A stretch of DNA of 64,000 bases from assembly GCA_963782985.1 (NCBI GenBank), contig CAWALU010000006.1:62001-126000 (forward strand), in the 5' to 3' direction. The number at the start of each line of letters is the position of its first letter. The first letter of the stretch is position 1. Source of the DNA: CAVSWT01 sp963782985. Lineage in GTDB: Bacteria > Bacteroidota > Ignavibacteria > Ignavibacteriales > Ignavibacteriaceae. The position numbers and the translations under genes are program-made. Under the pieces are notes generated by a model. That model searched no databases, was not told where the DNA came from, and was given only the letters and a program-made list of their open reading frames with translations. This document shows positions 23,082 to 32,028 of this stretch, piece by piece.

Positions 23082-25202
23082 ATGAAGTTCAGCGGTTTTT
23101 TTATTTTAACTTTAACAATAAATTTAATAGTCTTTACGAACACTATGAAAGGCAGCAGTTTGTTTATTTCTGATAAATCTGAAACAAAATCAATTTCAAA
23201 AAAAGATAAGTTTATAACTAAAACAAAAAAATTAGATTCATACTATTCAAACAAAAAGTTGGGCGCTTTTGTTGAAGATGGCAAAACTATTTTTAGAATT
23301 TTTACAACTTCCGCAGAAAAAGTTACGCTGGTTATTTTTAAAAATGTTGACGATGAAATTGGTATTGAGCATGAAATGATTCGCGATGAAAATGCTGTTT
23401 GGGAAACTTCGCTTGAAGGTGAAAATTATGGTTTGTTTTATGGCTTTAAAATTCAGAATCAGAATCAAAAACAAATTAAAAAAAATGTTTTATGCTTAGA
23501 CCCCTATGCTAAAGCCGTCGCATCGTTTAATACTTATTTCAATCCCAGAAAATCTATCGTAGTAAAAGAAGATAACTATAGTTGGGAAGGCGATACGTGG
23601 ATTCAGCGCGACTGGCGCGATTTAATTATTTATGAAATGCATGTCCGCGATATGACAGCGCATCCATCTTCGGAAGCTAAAAATTTTGGTTCGTATCAAG
23701 GGTTAATTGAAAAAGAAATTAAAGGTGGAATTAATTATATAAAAAATCTCGGCGTTAATACTGTAGAGCTTTTACCTGCTCAAGAATTTGGAAATATCGA
23801 AGCTCCCTTTGATGATTCTTTAAATGGAAAATATAACTCATGGAATCCCTATGAAAAAAATCATTGGGGATATATGACTGCTGCATTCTTTGCCCCTGAA
23901 GCTTATTACAGCGAAGTTACTAAAGACATCGAATGGAATAAATGGAATGGGCAAACTGCAAAGCAGGTAAATGATTTTAAAGATATGGTAAAAGCTTTTC
24001 ACAAAGATGGCATTGCCGTAATGATGGATGTGGTTTATAATCATTTATCAGAATATGAATTGGGGAATTTAAAAGAGATTGATAAAGATTATTATTTCCG
24101 TCTCGACCAGCATGGAAATTACATTGATCAAAGCGGCACCGGTAACGATTTAAAAACCGAACGACCAATGCTTCGGCGATTGATTGTTGAAAGTATTCTT
24201 TACTGGATGAAAGAATATCACGTTGATGGTTTCCGATTTGATCTTGGGAAATTAATTGATTGGGAAACAATTGAAGAAGTAATTTACGAAGCAAAGAAAA
24301 TTAATCCGCAGGTAATTTTTGTATGCGAACCGTGGGGCGGCGGATATGATCCGATGGGATTTTCTCTTCGCGGATGGGGAAGCTGGAATGACCAAATTAG
24401 AAACGGCGTTAAAGGTGAAAATCCTTTTACCGGTCAAGGCTGGATTTTTGGCAAGTGGTTCGGAAATAATAGTCCAGATAGAATTAAAAGTTATGTGAAC
24501 GGAACTTTGGCGAGAGACAAATTCGGATTGTTCCAAAAGAAAGAACATTCAGTAAATTATCTTGAATCTCACGATGGCTACACGCTTGGTGATTTTATAC
24601 GAATCGGAACAAAGGAAATTAATCCCGAAGAATCTATCACTGATATTGATAAAAATGCAAAGCTCACCCCGCTTCAATTAAAAATAAATAAGCTCGGCGC
24701 TTTGTTCTTATTCACTTCACAAGGAATAACAATGATTCATTCGGGTCAAGAATTTGCGCGCAGCAAAGTTATTTCTGCAAACACGAAAGTTGACGATGAA
24801 AATATTGGTATGCTTGACCATAACAGCTATGATAAAGATAACGAAACGAATTATATAAATTATAAGTATGCCGATTTGAATAAAGAACTAGTGGATTATT
24901 ACAAAGGCTTAATTGATTTAAGAGAAACTTATGACGCTTTCCGCAGAGCAGATTATGACGACGTAATATTTTTTAATATAACCGACAACGAATTTGCTTT
25001 AGGCTATTATATTACTTTCAACAATGAAAATTTTATTGTTCTGTTTAATGCCGATCCTAATAAAGAAGAAGGATTTAATTTACCGAATGGCGAATGGGAA
25101 GTGTTAGTAAACGGCAATAAAGCGGGAGTTGCTTCTTTGGGAACTGTGTCAGATATGATAGTATTAAAGCCTTCAACTGGTTTTGTGCTGAAGAAAAAGT
25201 AG
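23082..25202 (+). CDS. Secreted GH13 alpha-glucan debranching-type glycosidase (pullulanase/isoamylase-like)
   Basis: A 706-residue glycoside hydrolase family 13 enzyme. A hydrophobic N-terminus (about 5-22) looks like a signal peptide. A CBM48-like beta-sandwich follows (about 60-150, GAFVEDGKTIFRIFTTSAEKVTLVIF). The TIM barrel has region I DVVYNHLSE, region II DGFRFDLGKLID (nucleophile Asp), region III FVCEPWGGGYDP (acid/base Glu) and region IV YLESHDGYTL (His-Asp). The C-terminal beta domain ends in a KPSTGFVLKK motif. HNHWGYMTAAFFAPE-like and SHDGYTL patterns point to alpha-1,6 debranching enzymes. The location would be periplasm or outside, for use of glycogen-like or starch-like glucans. 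It stands alone next to hydE, convergent with it. Confidence 0.88.
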   Translation: MKFSGFFILTLTINLIVFTNTMKGSSLFISDKSETKSISKKDKFITKTKKLDSYYSNKKLGAFVEDGKTIFRIFTTSAEKVTLVIFKNVDDEIGIEHEMIRDENAVWETSLEGENYGLFYGFKIQNQNQKQIKKNVLCLDPYAKAVASFNTYFNPRKSIVVKEDNYSWEGDTWIQRDWRDLIIYEMHVRDMTAHPSSEAKNFGSYQGLIEKEIKGGINYIKNLGVNTVELLPAQEFGNIEAPFDDSLNGKYNSWNPYEKNHWGYMTAAFFAPEAYYSEVTKDIEWNKWNGQTAKQVNDFKDMVKAFHKDGIAVMMDVVYNHLSEYELGNLKEIDKDYYFRLDQHGNYIDQSGTGNDLKTERPMLRRLIVESILYWMKEYHVDGFRFDLGKLIDWETIEEVIYEAKKINPQVIFVCEPWGGGYDPMGFSLRGWGSWNDQIRNGVKGENPFTGQGWIFGKWFGNNSPDRIKSYVNGTLARDKFGLFQKKEHSVNYLESHDGYTLGDFIRIGTKEINPEESITDIDKNAKLTPLQLKINKLGALFLFTSQGITMIHSGQEFARSKVISANTKVDDENIGMLDHNSYDKDNETNYINYKYADLNKELVDYYKGLIDLRETYDAFRRADYDDVIFFNITDNEFALGYYITFNNENFIVLFNADPNKEEGFNLPNGEWEVLVNGNKAGVASLGTVSDMIVLKPSTGFVLKKK

Positions 25203-25203
25203 T

Positions 25204-26244
25204 TTAATATGCAGGAATTTGCTTCAAAGAATCTCCGACCGCATTAGAAAAGCTTCTGCCTAGTTTTAAAATAGATTCTTTAATATCATAAAGTGAGTTA
25301 TGATAATTTTTTATTAGAACATCCTTTGGATAAATTTCATAACTTTCATAAAATTTTAGAGCAGTAAAGTTCGGCATTATCACGTTTGCCCCAATCATCA
25401 ATCCTTTTTCATATCCTTTATTTATTAAAACCGCAAAAGCTGTTGTTGCGGGCATATGAACGTTCTTTAAACTAATTCGCGCAGTTGCAATTGTCTTTAG
25501 AGTTAAATTAACATCGGCAATTTGTTGATTACGATATGGTGTATCGGGAGAAGGTATAAACGGGCTGAATGAAACCATATCTGCATTCAATTTCTTACAC
25601 AACAAAATATCGTCTGCAATATCTTCTATAGTTTGATGCGGAAGCCCGATAATATTTCCACTTCCGATTTGGAACCCGATCGATTTTAAGAATTTTAAGT
25701 GATTAAGTCTTTCGTTTAATTTTTGCCCGAGATGATAAATAGAATATTTTTTAGCATTAGCGGTTTCATGTTTTAAAAGATAACGGTCTGCGCCGGCTTT
25801 TTTCCATTCTAAGTAATCATCAAATTGTCGTTCCCCAAAACTTAGAGTTAAAGCAAGCCCAAAATTATTTTTAATTTCTTTAATAATTTTTGAAATAAAA
25901 CTTTTTGTTAAAAGCTGGTCTTCGCCGGACTGCAAAACGACAGTCTTAATTCCCGATAAATAAATATTTTCTGCAGTTTCCATAATTTCAAGAGATGTCA
26001 TTCTATACCGCTGAAGCTTTTGGTTAGAATTTCGCAGCCCGCAGTAAAGGCAATCTTGCTCGCAGTTATTGGAAATTTCAATTATTCCTCTAAGATGAAC
26101 TTCCTCACCGCAATGCATTGCCCTAATAGAATTAGCTGTATGAAAAAGCAAATCCAAATCTCTTTCATTTTTCAATGAAAGCAAAAAAAATATTTCATCT
26201 TTTGTTAATTCTTCTTTATGAAGAATTCTGTTAAGCTTTAACAT
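25204..26244 (-). CDS. hydE: [FeFe]-hydrogenase maturase HydE (radical SAM)
   Basis: Radical SAM enzyme that works with HydG and HydF to build the H-cluster diiron subsite. The SAM-cluster motif is C-x3-C-x2-C in NNCEQDCLYCGLR. Later family segments are SGEDQ, ETANAKKYSIYHLGQ and GSGNIIGLPHQTIEDIADDI. About 346 residues, normal for HydE. I prefer ATG 26244 (MLKLNRILHKEELTKDE) over TTG 26259 because GGAATGG lies before it and the upstream five residues are not family-like. A C/G-rich hairpin (26260-26278) lies directly in the leader. Converges with the GH13 gene, whose stop is 1 base away. Tandem with hydG. Confidence 0.95.
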   Translation of the reverse strand: MLKLNRILHKEELTKDEIFFLLSLKNERDLDLLFHTANSIRAMHCGEEVHLRGIIEISNNCEQDCLYCGLRNSNQKLQRYRMTSLEIMETAENIYLSGIKTVVLQSGEDQLLTKSFISKIIKEIKNNFGLALTLSFGERQFDDYLEWKKAGADRYLLKHETANAKKYSIYHLGQKLNERLNHLKFLKSIGFQIGSGNIIGLPHQTIEDIADDILLCKKLNADMVSFSPFIPSPDTPYRNQQIADVNLTLKTIATARISLKNVHMPATTAFAVLINKGYEKGLMIGANVIMPNFTALKFYESYEIYPKDVLIKNYHNSLYDIKESILKLGRSFSNAVGDSLKQIPAY

Positions 26245-26259
26245 AAAAGCCCATTCCAA

Positions 26260-26278
26260 CCCTTCCCCAAGGGAAGGG
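26260..26278. other. GC-rich hairpin in the hydE leader
   Basis: CCCTTCCC / GGGAAGGG forms a perfect 8-bp stem with a 3-base loop, just upstream of the chosen hydE start. It stands out in AT-rich DNA. It could be a small palindromic repeat, a terminator behind hydG or an RNA element limiting hydE translation. Confidence 0.4.
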
Positions 26279-26340
26279 CAATTTTAAAATGTTTAATATA
26301 AAGTTAATATTTAATTTTAACTTTGATTTTTTGCTTTACT

Positions 26341-27732
26341 CTACAAGTAAACATCCTTTTCACCCTTACCAACTTTATCCAGCATCTCTTCAACTTTTTT
26401 TCGTGCCGCACCCTTTACGGAATCAATTTCTTTTTGAAAGAATGGCTCAGAAATTCTTTTAGTATCCTCGCTGGCATAATCCATCAAATATTCTTTAAAT
26501 GTTGCGAGTGCATTCGGCACACAGATTTTACCAATGTTTCCTGTCTTAGCTAATTCCATAAATCTGTCTCCGGTTCTTTGGGAGCGGTAGCAGGCTGTGC
26601 AGAAACTCGGGAAATATCCAAGCGATACTACATCGTTAATTACTTCATCTAAGGATCTGTGGTCGCCAAGTTGAAATTGTTCAAGCTCATGTTCATTTAA
26701 ACTTTGCTGTGATTCTTTATAGCTGCCGGGCGCCGTTCTGCTGCCCGCGCTAATTTGTGAAATTCCAACTTCAAAAAGTTCGCGCCTTATTTCTGGTCTT
26801 TCTCTAGTGGATAGAATCATTCCCGTATAGGGAACAGAAAGCCGAATTATAGCCACCAATTTTTTAAAACTCACGTCATCTACTGCAAAAGGTGGATGAA
26901 GCGCCGCGGGTGCATTTAGCGCCGGTTCTAATCTGGGGATTGAAATTGTATGAGGCCCAATTCCAAATCTTGAATCCAAATATTCGGCATGCATTAAAAG
27001 CGCAAGTGTTTCAAATTTAAAGTCAGTTAATCCGAACAAAGCTCCTATTCCCACATCATCAATATCAGCCTGAAGTGCTCTATCCATTGCATATAATCTA
27101 TAAGCGTACTCACGCTTTGGTCCGACAGGATGCATTTCTAAATAAGTTTTATAGTGATATGTTTCCTGGAAACATTGATAGGTGCCAATTGCAAAACTTT
27201 TTAATCTTTTAAAATTATCTAAACTTAACGGAGCCGTATTAACATTCAATCTTCTGATATTATTTCCATTGATGTTTATTGAATAAATTCTCTCAATGGC
27301 TTCACCAATAAAATCAACGCTAGCTTTTTTGGGATGCTCGCCCGCAACGAGCAGCAATCTTTTTTGTCCGGTATTAATTAAAAAGCGCGCTTCTTCTTCA
27401 ATCTCGTTTACAGTTAAAGTCTTTCGTATCAATTCCTTGTTGTCCCTTCTGAAAGCACAGTATAAACAATTGTTTACACAAACGTTTGTAACATAAAGCG
27501 GCGCAAATAAGACCAATCGATTGCCGTAAATTTTTTCTTTTACTTTTTTGGCTTGATGATGAAGTTCATCTAATAATTCAGGCGAGCTGATGTTTAATAG
27601 TGCAGCACTTTCTTTTAATGTTATTCCTTTTCCATCGGCTGCTTTTTGTATTATATCTTTTTGTAGGTGTTCATTGTGAAGCTGGTCATCTTCGAGCAAA
27701 GAATTGATGTAATTTTCATTTATAAATTCCAT
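26341..27732 (-). CDS. hydG: [FeFe]-hydrogenase maturase HydG (tyrosine lyase, radical SAM)
   Basis: Splits tyrosine to give the CO and CN ligands of the H-cluster. 463 residues, the usual size. The radical-SAM motif is C-x3-C-x2-C in CVNNCLYCAFRR. The C-terminal auxiliary cluster motif is C-x2-C-x22-C beginning CTACYRSQRTGDRFM, exactly the HydG spacing and absent from ThiH. The segments GPHTISIPRLEPALNAPAA and SAGSRTAPGSY also match. It is transcribed divergently from hydF and lies 97 bases upstream of hydE, probably one transcript. No clear promoter consensus was found in the divergent region. Confidence 0.96.
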   Translation of the reverse strand: MEFINENYINSLLEDDQLHNEHLQKDIIQKAADGKGITLKESAALLNISSPELLDELHHQAKKVKEKIYGNRLVLFAPLYVTNVCVNNCLYCAFRRDNKELIRKTLTVNEIEEEARFLINTGQKRLLLVAGEHPKKASVDFIGEAIERIYSININGNNIRRLNVNTAPLSLDNFKRLKSFAIGTYQCFQETYHYKTYLEMHPVGPKREYAYRLYAMDRALQADIDDVGIGALFGLTDFKFETLALLMHAEYLDSRFGIGPHTISIPRLEPALNAPAALHPPFAVDDVSFKKLVAIIRLSVPYTGMILSTRERPEIRRELFEVGISQISAGSRTAPGSYKESQQSLNEHELEQFQLGDHRSLDEVINDVVSLGYFPSFCTACYRSQRTGDRFMELAKTGNIGKICVPNALATFKEYLMDYASEDTKRISEPFFQKEIDSVKGAARKKVEEMLDKVGKGEKDVYL

Positions 27733-28097
27733 CCTTTTTACCTCAGCTTTTTAAAATAGTTTTTAAGTGATTAGATATTCCTCACCTATTAAATGGACAA
27801 TAAATATACCATCGAAATCCCTTTGCTTATTGCCTATAAACTATCTATAAAATTTTTATTTCTTATTAACGAGAAATGTTTTATATGAAATGGTATTTAA
27901 TTTTGGCTGATGACTATAGTTATTTTTTATTAAACGTGAATTCATTAAAGTTTGATGTTCAAACTGTCTAATCTCTCAACACAAAACTGATGGAACGCTT
28001 TTTGAATTTTTAATTCGTATGAAAGAAGAAAAAATTTTAACATCGGTATTAATTAATTTGCCTCTTATAATCTTTAAAATAAAATAGGGGGTGCAAA
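27733..28097. other. Divergent intergenic region between hydG and hydF
   Basis: 365 bases, AT-rich, with no open frame of note. It must carry promoters for both directions. A partial sigma54-like match at 27991-28006 (TGGAACGCTTTTTGAA) points toward hydF but lacks the conserved GC at -12. Confidence 0.4.
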
Positions 28098-29300
28098 GTG
28101 AACACAATTCCAAATTCAGAAAGAAAACATATTGCTTTTGTCGGCAGAAGAAATGTGGGAAAGTCTTCTCTCGTTAATGCCTTTATCGGTCAAGAATTAT
28201 CAATAGTCAGCGATACACCGGGAACTACAACTGACCCCGTTAAAAAAGCGATGGAACTTTTGCCATACGGTCCAGTGGTGCTTATCGATACCGGCGGAAT
28301 TGACGACACTGGTGAATTAGGAGAAAAAAGAATTAATAAAACCTTAAATATTCTTGCCTCTGCTGATTTTGTTATTTTGGTTTTGAATGCAACAAAATTA
28401 ATTACAATTGAAGAAGAAGAATTAATTATATACCTAAGAAAAATTGATACACCTTTCTTAGTTGCTGTTAATAAGATTGAATATGGTGTTAATCCTATTT
28501 TGCTTGAAGAGTTGGAAGCTTTAAGCATTATCCATTTTGAAATTTCATGTGCAGAAAATGTTGGTATTGACGTTCTTAAAGAGCGGCTTATTCGAATGCT
28601 GCCTCAAGAGCATATCCCCTCATTAATAGGTGATCTCGTAAAGCCGGGCGATGTAGTGGTACTAGTTACCCCCATTGATTTAGGCGCACCAAAAGGTCGC
28701 TTAATTCTTCCGCAGGTTCAAACCATTAGAGGAGCTCTTGATGATAACATCATTGTTGTGGTAACGAAAGAGAACAAGCTTCGTTCAACTTTAAACAAAT
28801 TAAAAACCCCGCCTGCTTTAGTTATAACTGATAGTCAAGCAATATTTAAAGTCGCTCAAGATGTGCCCGAAACTATTAAGCTCACAACATTTTCAATTCT
28901 AATGTCGCGGGCTAAAGGGAATTTATTTGAATTTGTAAAAGGTTTAAAAAGAATTGATCAACTGCATGATGGCGATAAAGTTTTAATTGCTGAAGCCTGC
29001 ACTCATCATGCTCAAAAAGACGATATCGGAACTGTCAAAATACCAAGATGGCTGGCTCTTCATACCAAAAAAAATATCGTTATTGATTTTTCACACGGAC
29101 AGGATTTTCCTGAAAATTTATCCGACTACAAATTAATTATTCATTGCGGCGGGTGCATGATTACTAGAAATTTCATGCTTGCTAGAATTAAGCGCGCTAA
29201 ACTTTTTGATATTCCCATTGTTAATTATGGAATGATAATATCATATATGCACGATGCTATTCCAAGAGTTCTTCTTCCCTTTCAAAAATACTGTTTATAA
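28098..29300 (+). CDS. hydF: [FeFe]-hydrogenase maturation GTPase HydF
   Basis: Scaffold that assembles the diiron subsite made by HydE/HydG and delivers it to HydA. 400 residues: an N-terminal GTPase domain with G1 GRRNVGKSS, G3 DTGG and G4 NKIE, a middle dimerisation part, and a C-terminal cluster-binding domain with EACTHH and HCGGC (the CxH...HCxxC motif). The start is GTG 28098, with AGGGGGTG about 8 bases in front. No ATG fits better. Divergent from hydG. Together the three maturases show that the hydrogenase at 32029 can be made active. Confidence 0.96.
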   Translation: MNTIPNSERKHIAFVGRRNVGKSSLVNAFIGQELSIVSDTPGTTTDPVKKAMELLPYGPVVLIDTGGIDDTGELGEKRINKTLNILASADFVILVLNATKLITIEEEELIIYLRKIDTPFLVAVNKIEYGVNPILLEELEALSIIHFEISCAENVGIDVLKERLIRMLPQEHIPSLIGDLVKPGDVVVLVTPIDLGAPKGRLILPQVQTIRGALDDNIIVVVTKENKLRSTLNKLKTPPALVITDSQAIFKVAQDVPETIKLTTFSILMSRAKGNLFEFVKGLKRIDQLHDGDKVLIAEACTHHAQKDDIGTVKIPRWLALHTKKNIVIDFSHGQDFPENLSDYKLIIHCGGCMITRNFMLARIKRAKLFDIPIVNYGMIISYMHDAIPRVLLPFQKYCL

Positions 29301-29484
29301 CTAAAACAATTTTTTCATTTAACACTTCGTTTATTATTCTATTGCTGAACACAAACTCTTTCCATTTACAAATTACTTTTTTCTGAAATGGAAAAAGGCT
29401 TCCCACTAACAAGAAAAACAAAACTGAACATACCCATCTTAGCACAATCTAATCATTAAACTGAATCAAAAAAAAATTATCAGA

Positions 29485-29500
29485 TGGCATTCAATATGCA
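29485..29500 (+). promoter_or_regulatory. Sigma54 promoter of the hydrogenase structural operon
   Basis: TGGCATTCAATATGCA has the GG and GC doublets exactly ten bases apart and fits TGGCAC-N5-TTGCA except at two positions. It lies 33 bases before the first ATG, which puts a start site near 29512. This suggests that an NtrC-type activator controls hydrogenase expression. Confidence 0.6.
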
Positions 29501-29532
29501 GTATAAAGGTATAAATAATTTGCGGGTATAAT

Positions 29533-30021
29533 ATGCATGCTGAAGTGTTTAATAATTATCAACCAAAAAATAAAAGTAGTTTAATTCCTCTACTGCAAGA
29601 TGTTCAAAATCTCTACGGCTACTTGCCCGAAGACTCTTTAAGAGAGGTTTCAGATTTTGTTGATATACCGTTAAGCAGGGTTTACGGCGTGGCAACTTTT
29701 TATAATCAATTCAGATTAACGCCGCTGGGGGAAAATATAATTAGAGTTTGCCGCGGCACTGCCTGTCATGTAAAAAGCTCTGCTAATATTTTATTTGCTT
29801 TAGAAACTGAATTAAATATTAAAGCGGGTGAAACAACCAGCGACAAAAAATTTACTTTGGAAGTTGTTAATTGTATAGGCGCCTGCAGCATTGCCCCGGT
29901 TATAACTGTTAACGAAGATTACTTTGGAAGAATTACTGTTAAAGATATTTCTAATATTATTAAAAAATATAAATCGCAATCGAAGAAAAAGGAAACTTCT
30001 CTAGAACCGGAGGTATTGTAA
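29533..30021 (+). CDS. NADH dehydrogenase-like 24 kDa subunit of electron-bifurcating [FeFe] hydrogenase (HydC/HndA type)
   Basis: A 162-residue NuoE-like thioredoxin-fold protein with one [2Fe-2S] cluster. The ligand pairs are C-x4-C in CRGTACHVKS and C-x3-C in NCIGACSIAP. The helical N-terminal half (PLLQDVQNLYGYLPEDSLREVSDFV) matches the family. It directly precedes the NuoF-like and HydA genes without a gap, the order of trimeric NAD-linked hydrogenases (HydCBA, Hnd). It passes electrons between the flavin subunit and the hydrogenase or acts in flavin-based bifurcation. Sigma54-like promoter just upstream. Confidence 0.93.
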   Translation: MHAEVFNNYQPKNKSSLIPLLQDVQNLYGYLPEDSLREVSDFVDIPLSRVYGVATFYNQFRLTPLGENIIRVCRGTACHVKSSANILFALETELNIKAGETTSDKKFTLEVVNCIGACSIAPVITVNEDYFGRITVKDISNIIKKYKSQSKKKETSLEPEVL

Positions 30022-32007
30022 ATGCAAAGCTTTATTGAAAATTGCTGTTGTGAATGTTGGCATTCTCCGGAACAGCCCTGCGAATTATTTGTGAGATGCT
30101 GTACCGAAGGACCTCTCTGTCATTACAATTTAGAATGTGAAAATAGAATTAAATCTCTTAATAATAGATTAAAATATATCGAACATGAATTGCCGATAAT
30201 TTTTATAGGAATGGGAACCTGCGGCTTAGCTTCAGGCGCTAAAAAAGTTGAAGAGGCAATAATTAATGAACTGGATAAATTAAAACTTAAAGCCGTAATA
30301 CAGCCCACAGGATGCATTGGCTTCTGTGCTAAAGAAGTTATAGTTGATGTAAAACTTCCCGGCAAAGATAGAATATCCTACTGCGAAATTACTCCTAAAT
30401 TAATTTCAAAGTTTATTCAAAAAACTATTGTTGAAAAAGATGTTTTCAAAGAAAAACTTTTGGGAACACATGGTATTGACTCTGATGACTTACCTTCAAT
30501 AAACTCGAATCCATTTTTTAAAAACCAGCAAAAAATTGTTTTAGAAAATTGCGGTATAATTAATCCAACTTCAATTGATGCATATATTGCTTCCGATGGC
30601 TTTAAAGCGCTTGATAAAGTTTTAAGATTAATGCAGCCCATAGAAGTTATTAATGAAATTCTTCATAGCGGATTACGAGGAAGAGGTGGCGCTGGATTTC
30701 CAACGGGTAAAAAATGGAGACTTGCACATAACCAAAAAGCAGATATAAAATATATGATCTGCAATGCAGATGAAGGTGACCCCGGCGCTTTTATGGACCG
30801 CTCTGTTTTGGAAAGCAACCCTTTTAAAGTTGTGGAAGGAATGACAATTGCAGCATATGCAATCGGCGCAGTTGAAGGTTTTATTTATTGCCGAGCTGAA
30901 TATCCGCTGGCAATAAAAAGACTGCAGAATACAATTAACCAGTGCAAACAATATGGACTGCTAGGCAAAAATATTCTAAACACAAATTTCAGCTTTGATT
31001 TGAAAATTAAAAAAGGTGCTGGTGCTTTTGTATGCGGCGAAGAAACAGCCTTGATTGCTTCTATTGAAGGTAAACGCGGAATGCCTAAACCGCGGCCTCC
31101 TTTTCCCGTCGTATCCGGTTTATGGGGAAAGCCAACCGTTATAAATAATGTAGAAACTTTGTCAAATATTACCGCAATCATTTCTAAAGGAGCCGATTGG
31201 TTTTCTTCCATCGGAACAGAAAAAAGTAAAGGGACGAAAGTTTTTGCACTCAGCGGTAAAATACAAAATACTGGTTTAGTTGAAGTACCGATGGGAGTTA
31301 AATTAGAAGATATTGTTTTTGAAATTGGAGGAGGAATTCCTGATGGCAAACAATTTAAAGCTGTGCAAATTGGCGGACCTTCCGGGGGATGCCTGCCAGA
31401 TAGTGTTTTAAAAACTCAAGTGGATTATGAATCGCTTAAAGGTGTTGGTGCAATGATGGGCTCTGGTGGTTTCGTTGTAATGGATGAGGACACTTGTATG
31501 GTTGATGTTGCAAAATTCTTTTTAACATTCATTCAAAATGAATCTTGCGGAAAATGCGTTCCTTGTCGCGAGGGAACAAAGCGTATGCTGGAAATTATCG
31601 AACGTATTCCCACAAGCTATAAAAACACTAAAAATAAATTAGATGAGTTTAAAAGATTTAAGGGAATAATTCATTTAAATAGACTTGCAGATGTTATTCG
31701 GGATACATCGCTTTGCGGACTTGGGCAATCAGCGCCTAACCCTGTCCTTTCAGGTTTAAGATATTTTAAAGACGAATATGAAGAACATTTGTTTGAACGA
31801 AAATGTTCAGCCAAAGTCTGTAAAGAATTACTAACATATAATATTGATAACAGCAAATGCAACGGATGCGAGGTCTGCTTAAGAAGATGCCCATCGGAAG
31901 CCATTGCGGGTGAAAAAGGTCACGCCCATTATATAATTGAAGACAAATGTATAAAATGTGGAATGTGTTATGAAGCTTGCCGGTTTGATGCTGTTAGTGT
32001 GAATTAA
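30022..32007 (+). CDS. NuoF-like FMN/NAD(H)-binding subunit of bifurcating [FeFe] hydrogenase (HydB/HndC type), with Cys-rich N-terminus
   Basis: A 661-residue flavoprotein. In order: an unusual N-terminal cysteine-rich stretch (residues 8-36, nine or so cysteines, CCCECWH, CELFVRCC, GPLCH), a thioredoxin-like [2Fe-2S] domain (about 58-130, GTCGLASG and TGCIGFCAKE), the FMN site GRGGAGFPTG, the NADH site GAGAFVCGEE, the [4Fe-4S] motif CGKCVPCREG with a distant CGLG, and a C-terminal 2x[4Fe-4S] ferredoxin (CNGCEVCLRRCP and CIKCGMCYEAC). Binds NAD(H) and is the likely bifurcation site. It starts right after the NuoE-like stop. The family normally lacks or varies the first Cys-rich stretch; it may bind an extra metal centre. 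Confidence 0.94.
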   Translation: MQSFIENCCCECWHSPEQPCELFVRCCTEGPLCHYNLECENRIKSLNNRLKYIEHELPIIFIGMGTCGLASGAKKVEEAIINELDKLKLKAVIQPTGCIGFCAKEVIVDVKLPGKDRISYCEITPKLISKFIQKTIVEKDVFKEKLLGTHGIDSDDLPSINSNPFFKNQQKIVLENCGIINPTSIDAYIASDGFKALDKVLRLMQPIEVINEILHSGLRGRGGAGFPTGKKWRLAHNQKADIKYMICNADEGDPGAFMDRSVLESNPFKVVEGMTIAAYAIGAVEGFIYCRAEYPLAIKRLQNTINQCKQYGLLGKNILNTNFSFDLKIKKGAGAFVCGEETALIASIEGKRGMPKPRPPFPVVSGLWGKPTVINNVETLSNITAIISKGADWFSSIGTEKSKGTKVFALSGKIQNTGLVEVPMGVKLEDIVFEIGGGIPDGKQFKAVQIGGPSGGCLPDSVLKTQVDYESLKGVGAMMGSGGFVVMDEDTCMVDVAKFFLTFIQNESCGKCVPCREGTKRMLEIIERIPTSYKNTKNKLDEFKRFKGIIHLNRLADVIRDTSLCGLGQSAPNPVLSGLRYFKDEYEEHLFERKCSAKVCKELLTYNIDNSKCNGCEVCLRRCPSEAIAGEKGHAHYIIEDKCIKCGMCYEACRFDAVSVN

Positions 32008-32028
32008 AAATTTTTACTTTGGGAGAAA

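Noticed and set aside
27991..28006. Sigma54-like sequence before hydF (TGGAACGCTTTTTGAA)
   Set aside because: Lacks the conserved GC at -12 and the C of the -24 box, and is 92 bases from the start. Nothing else supports it.
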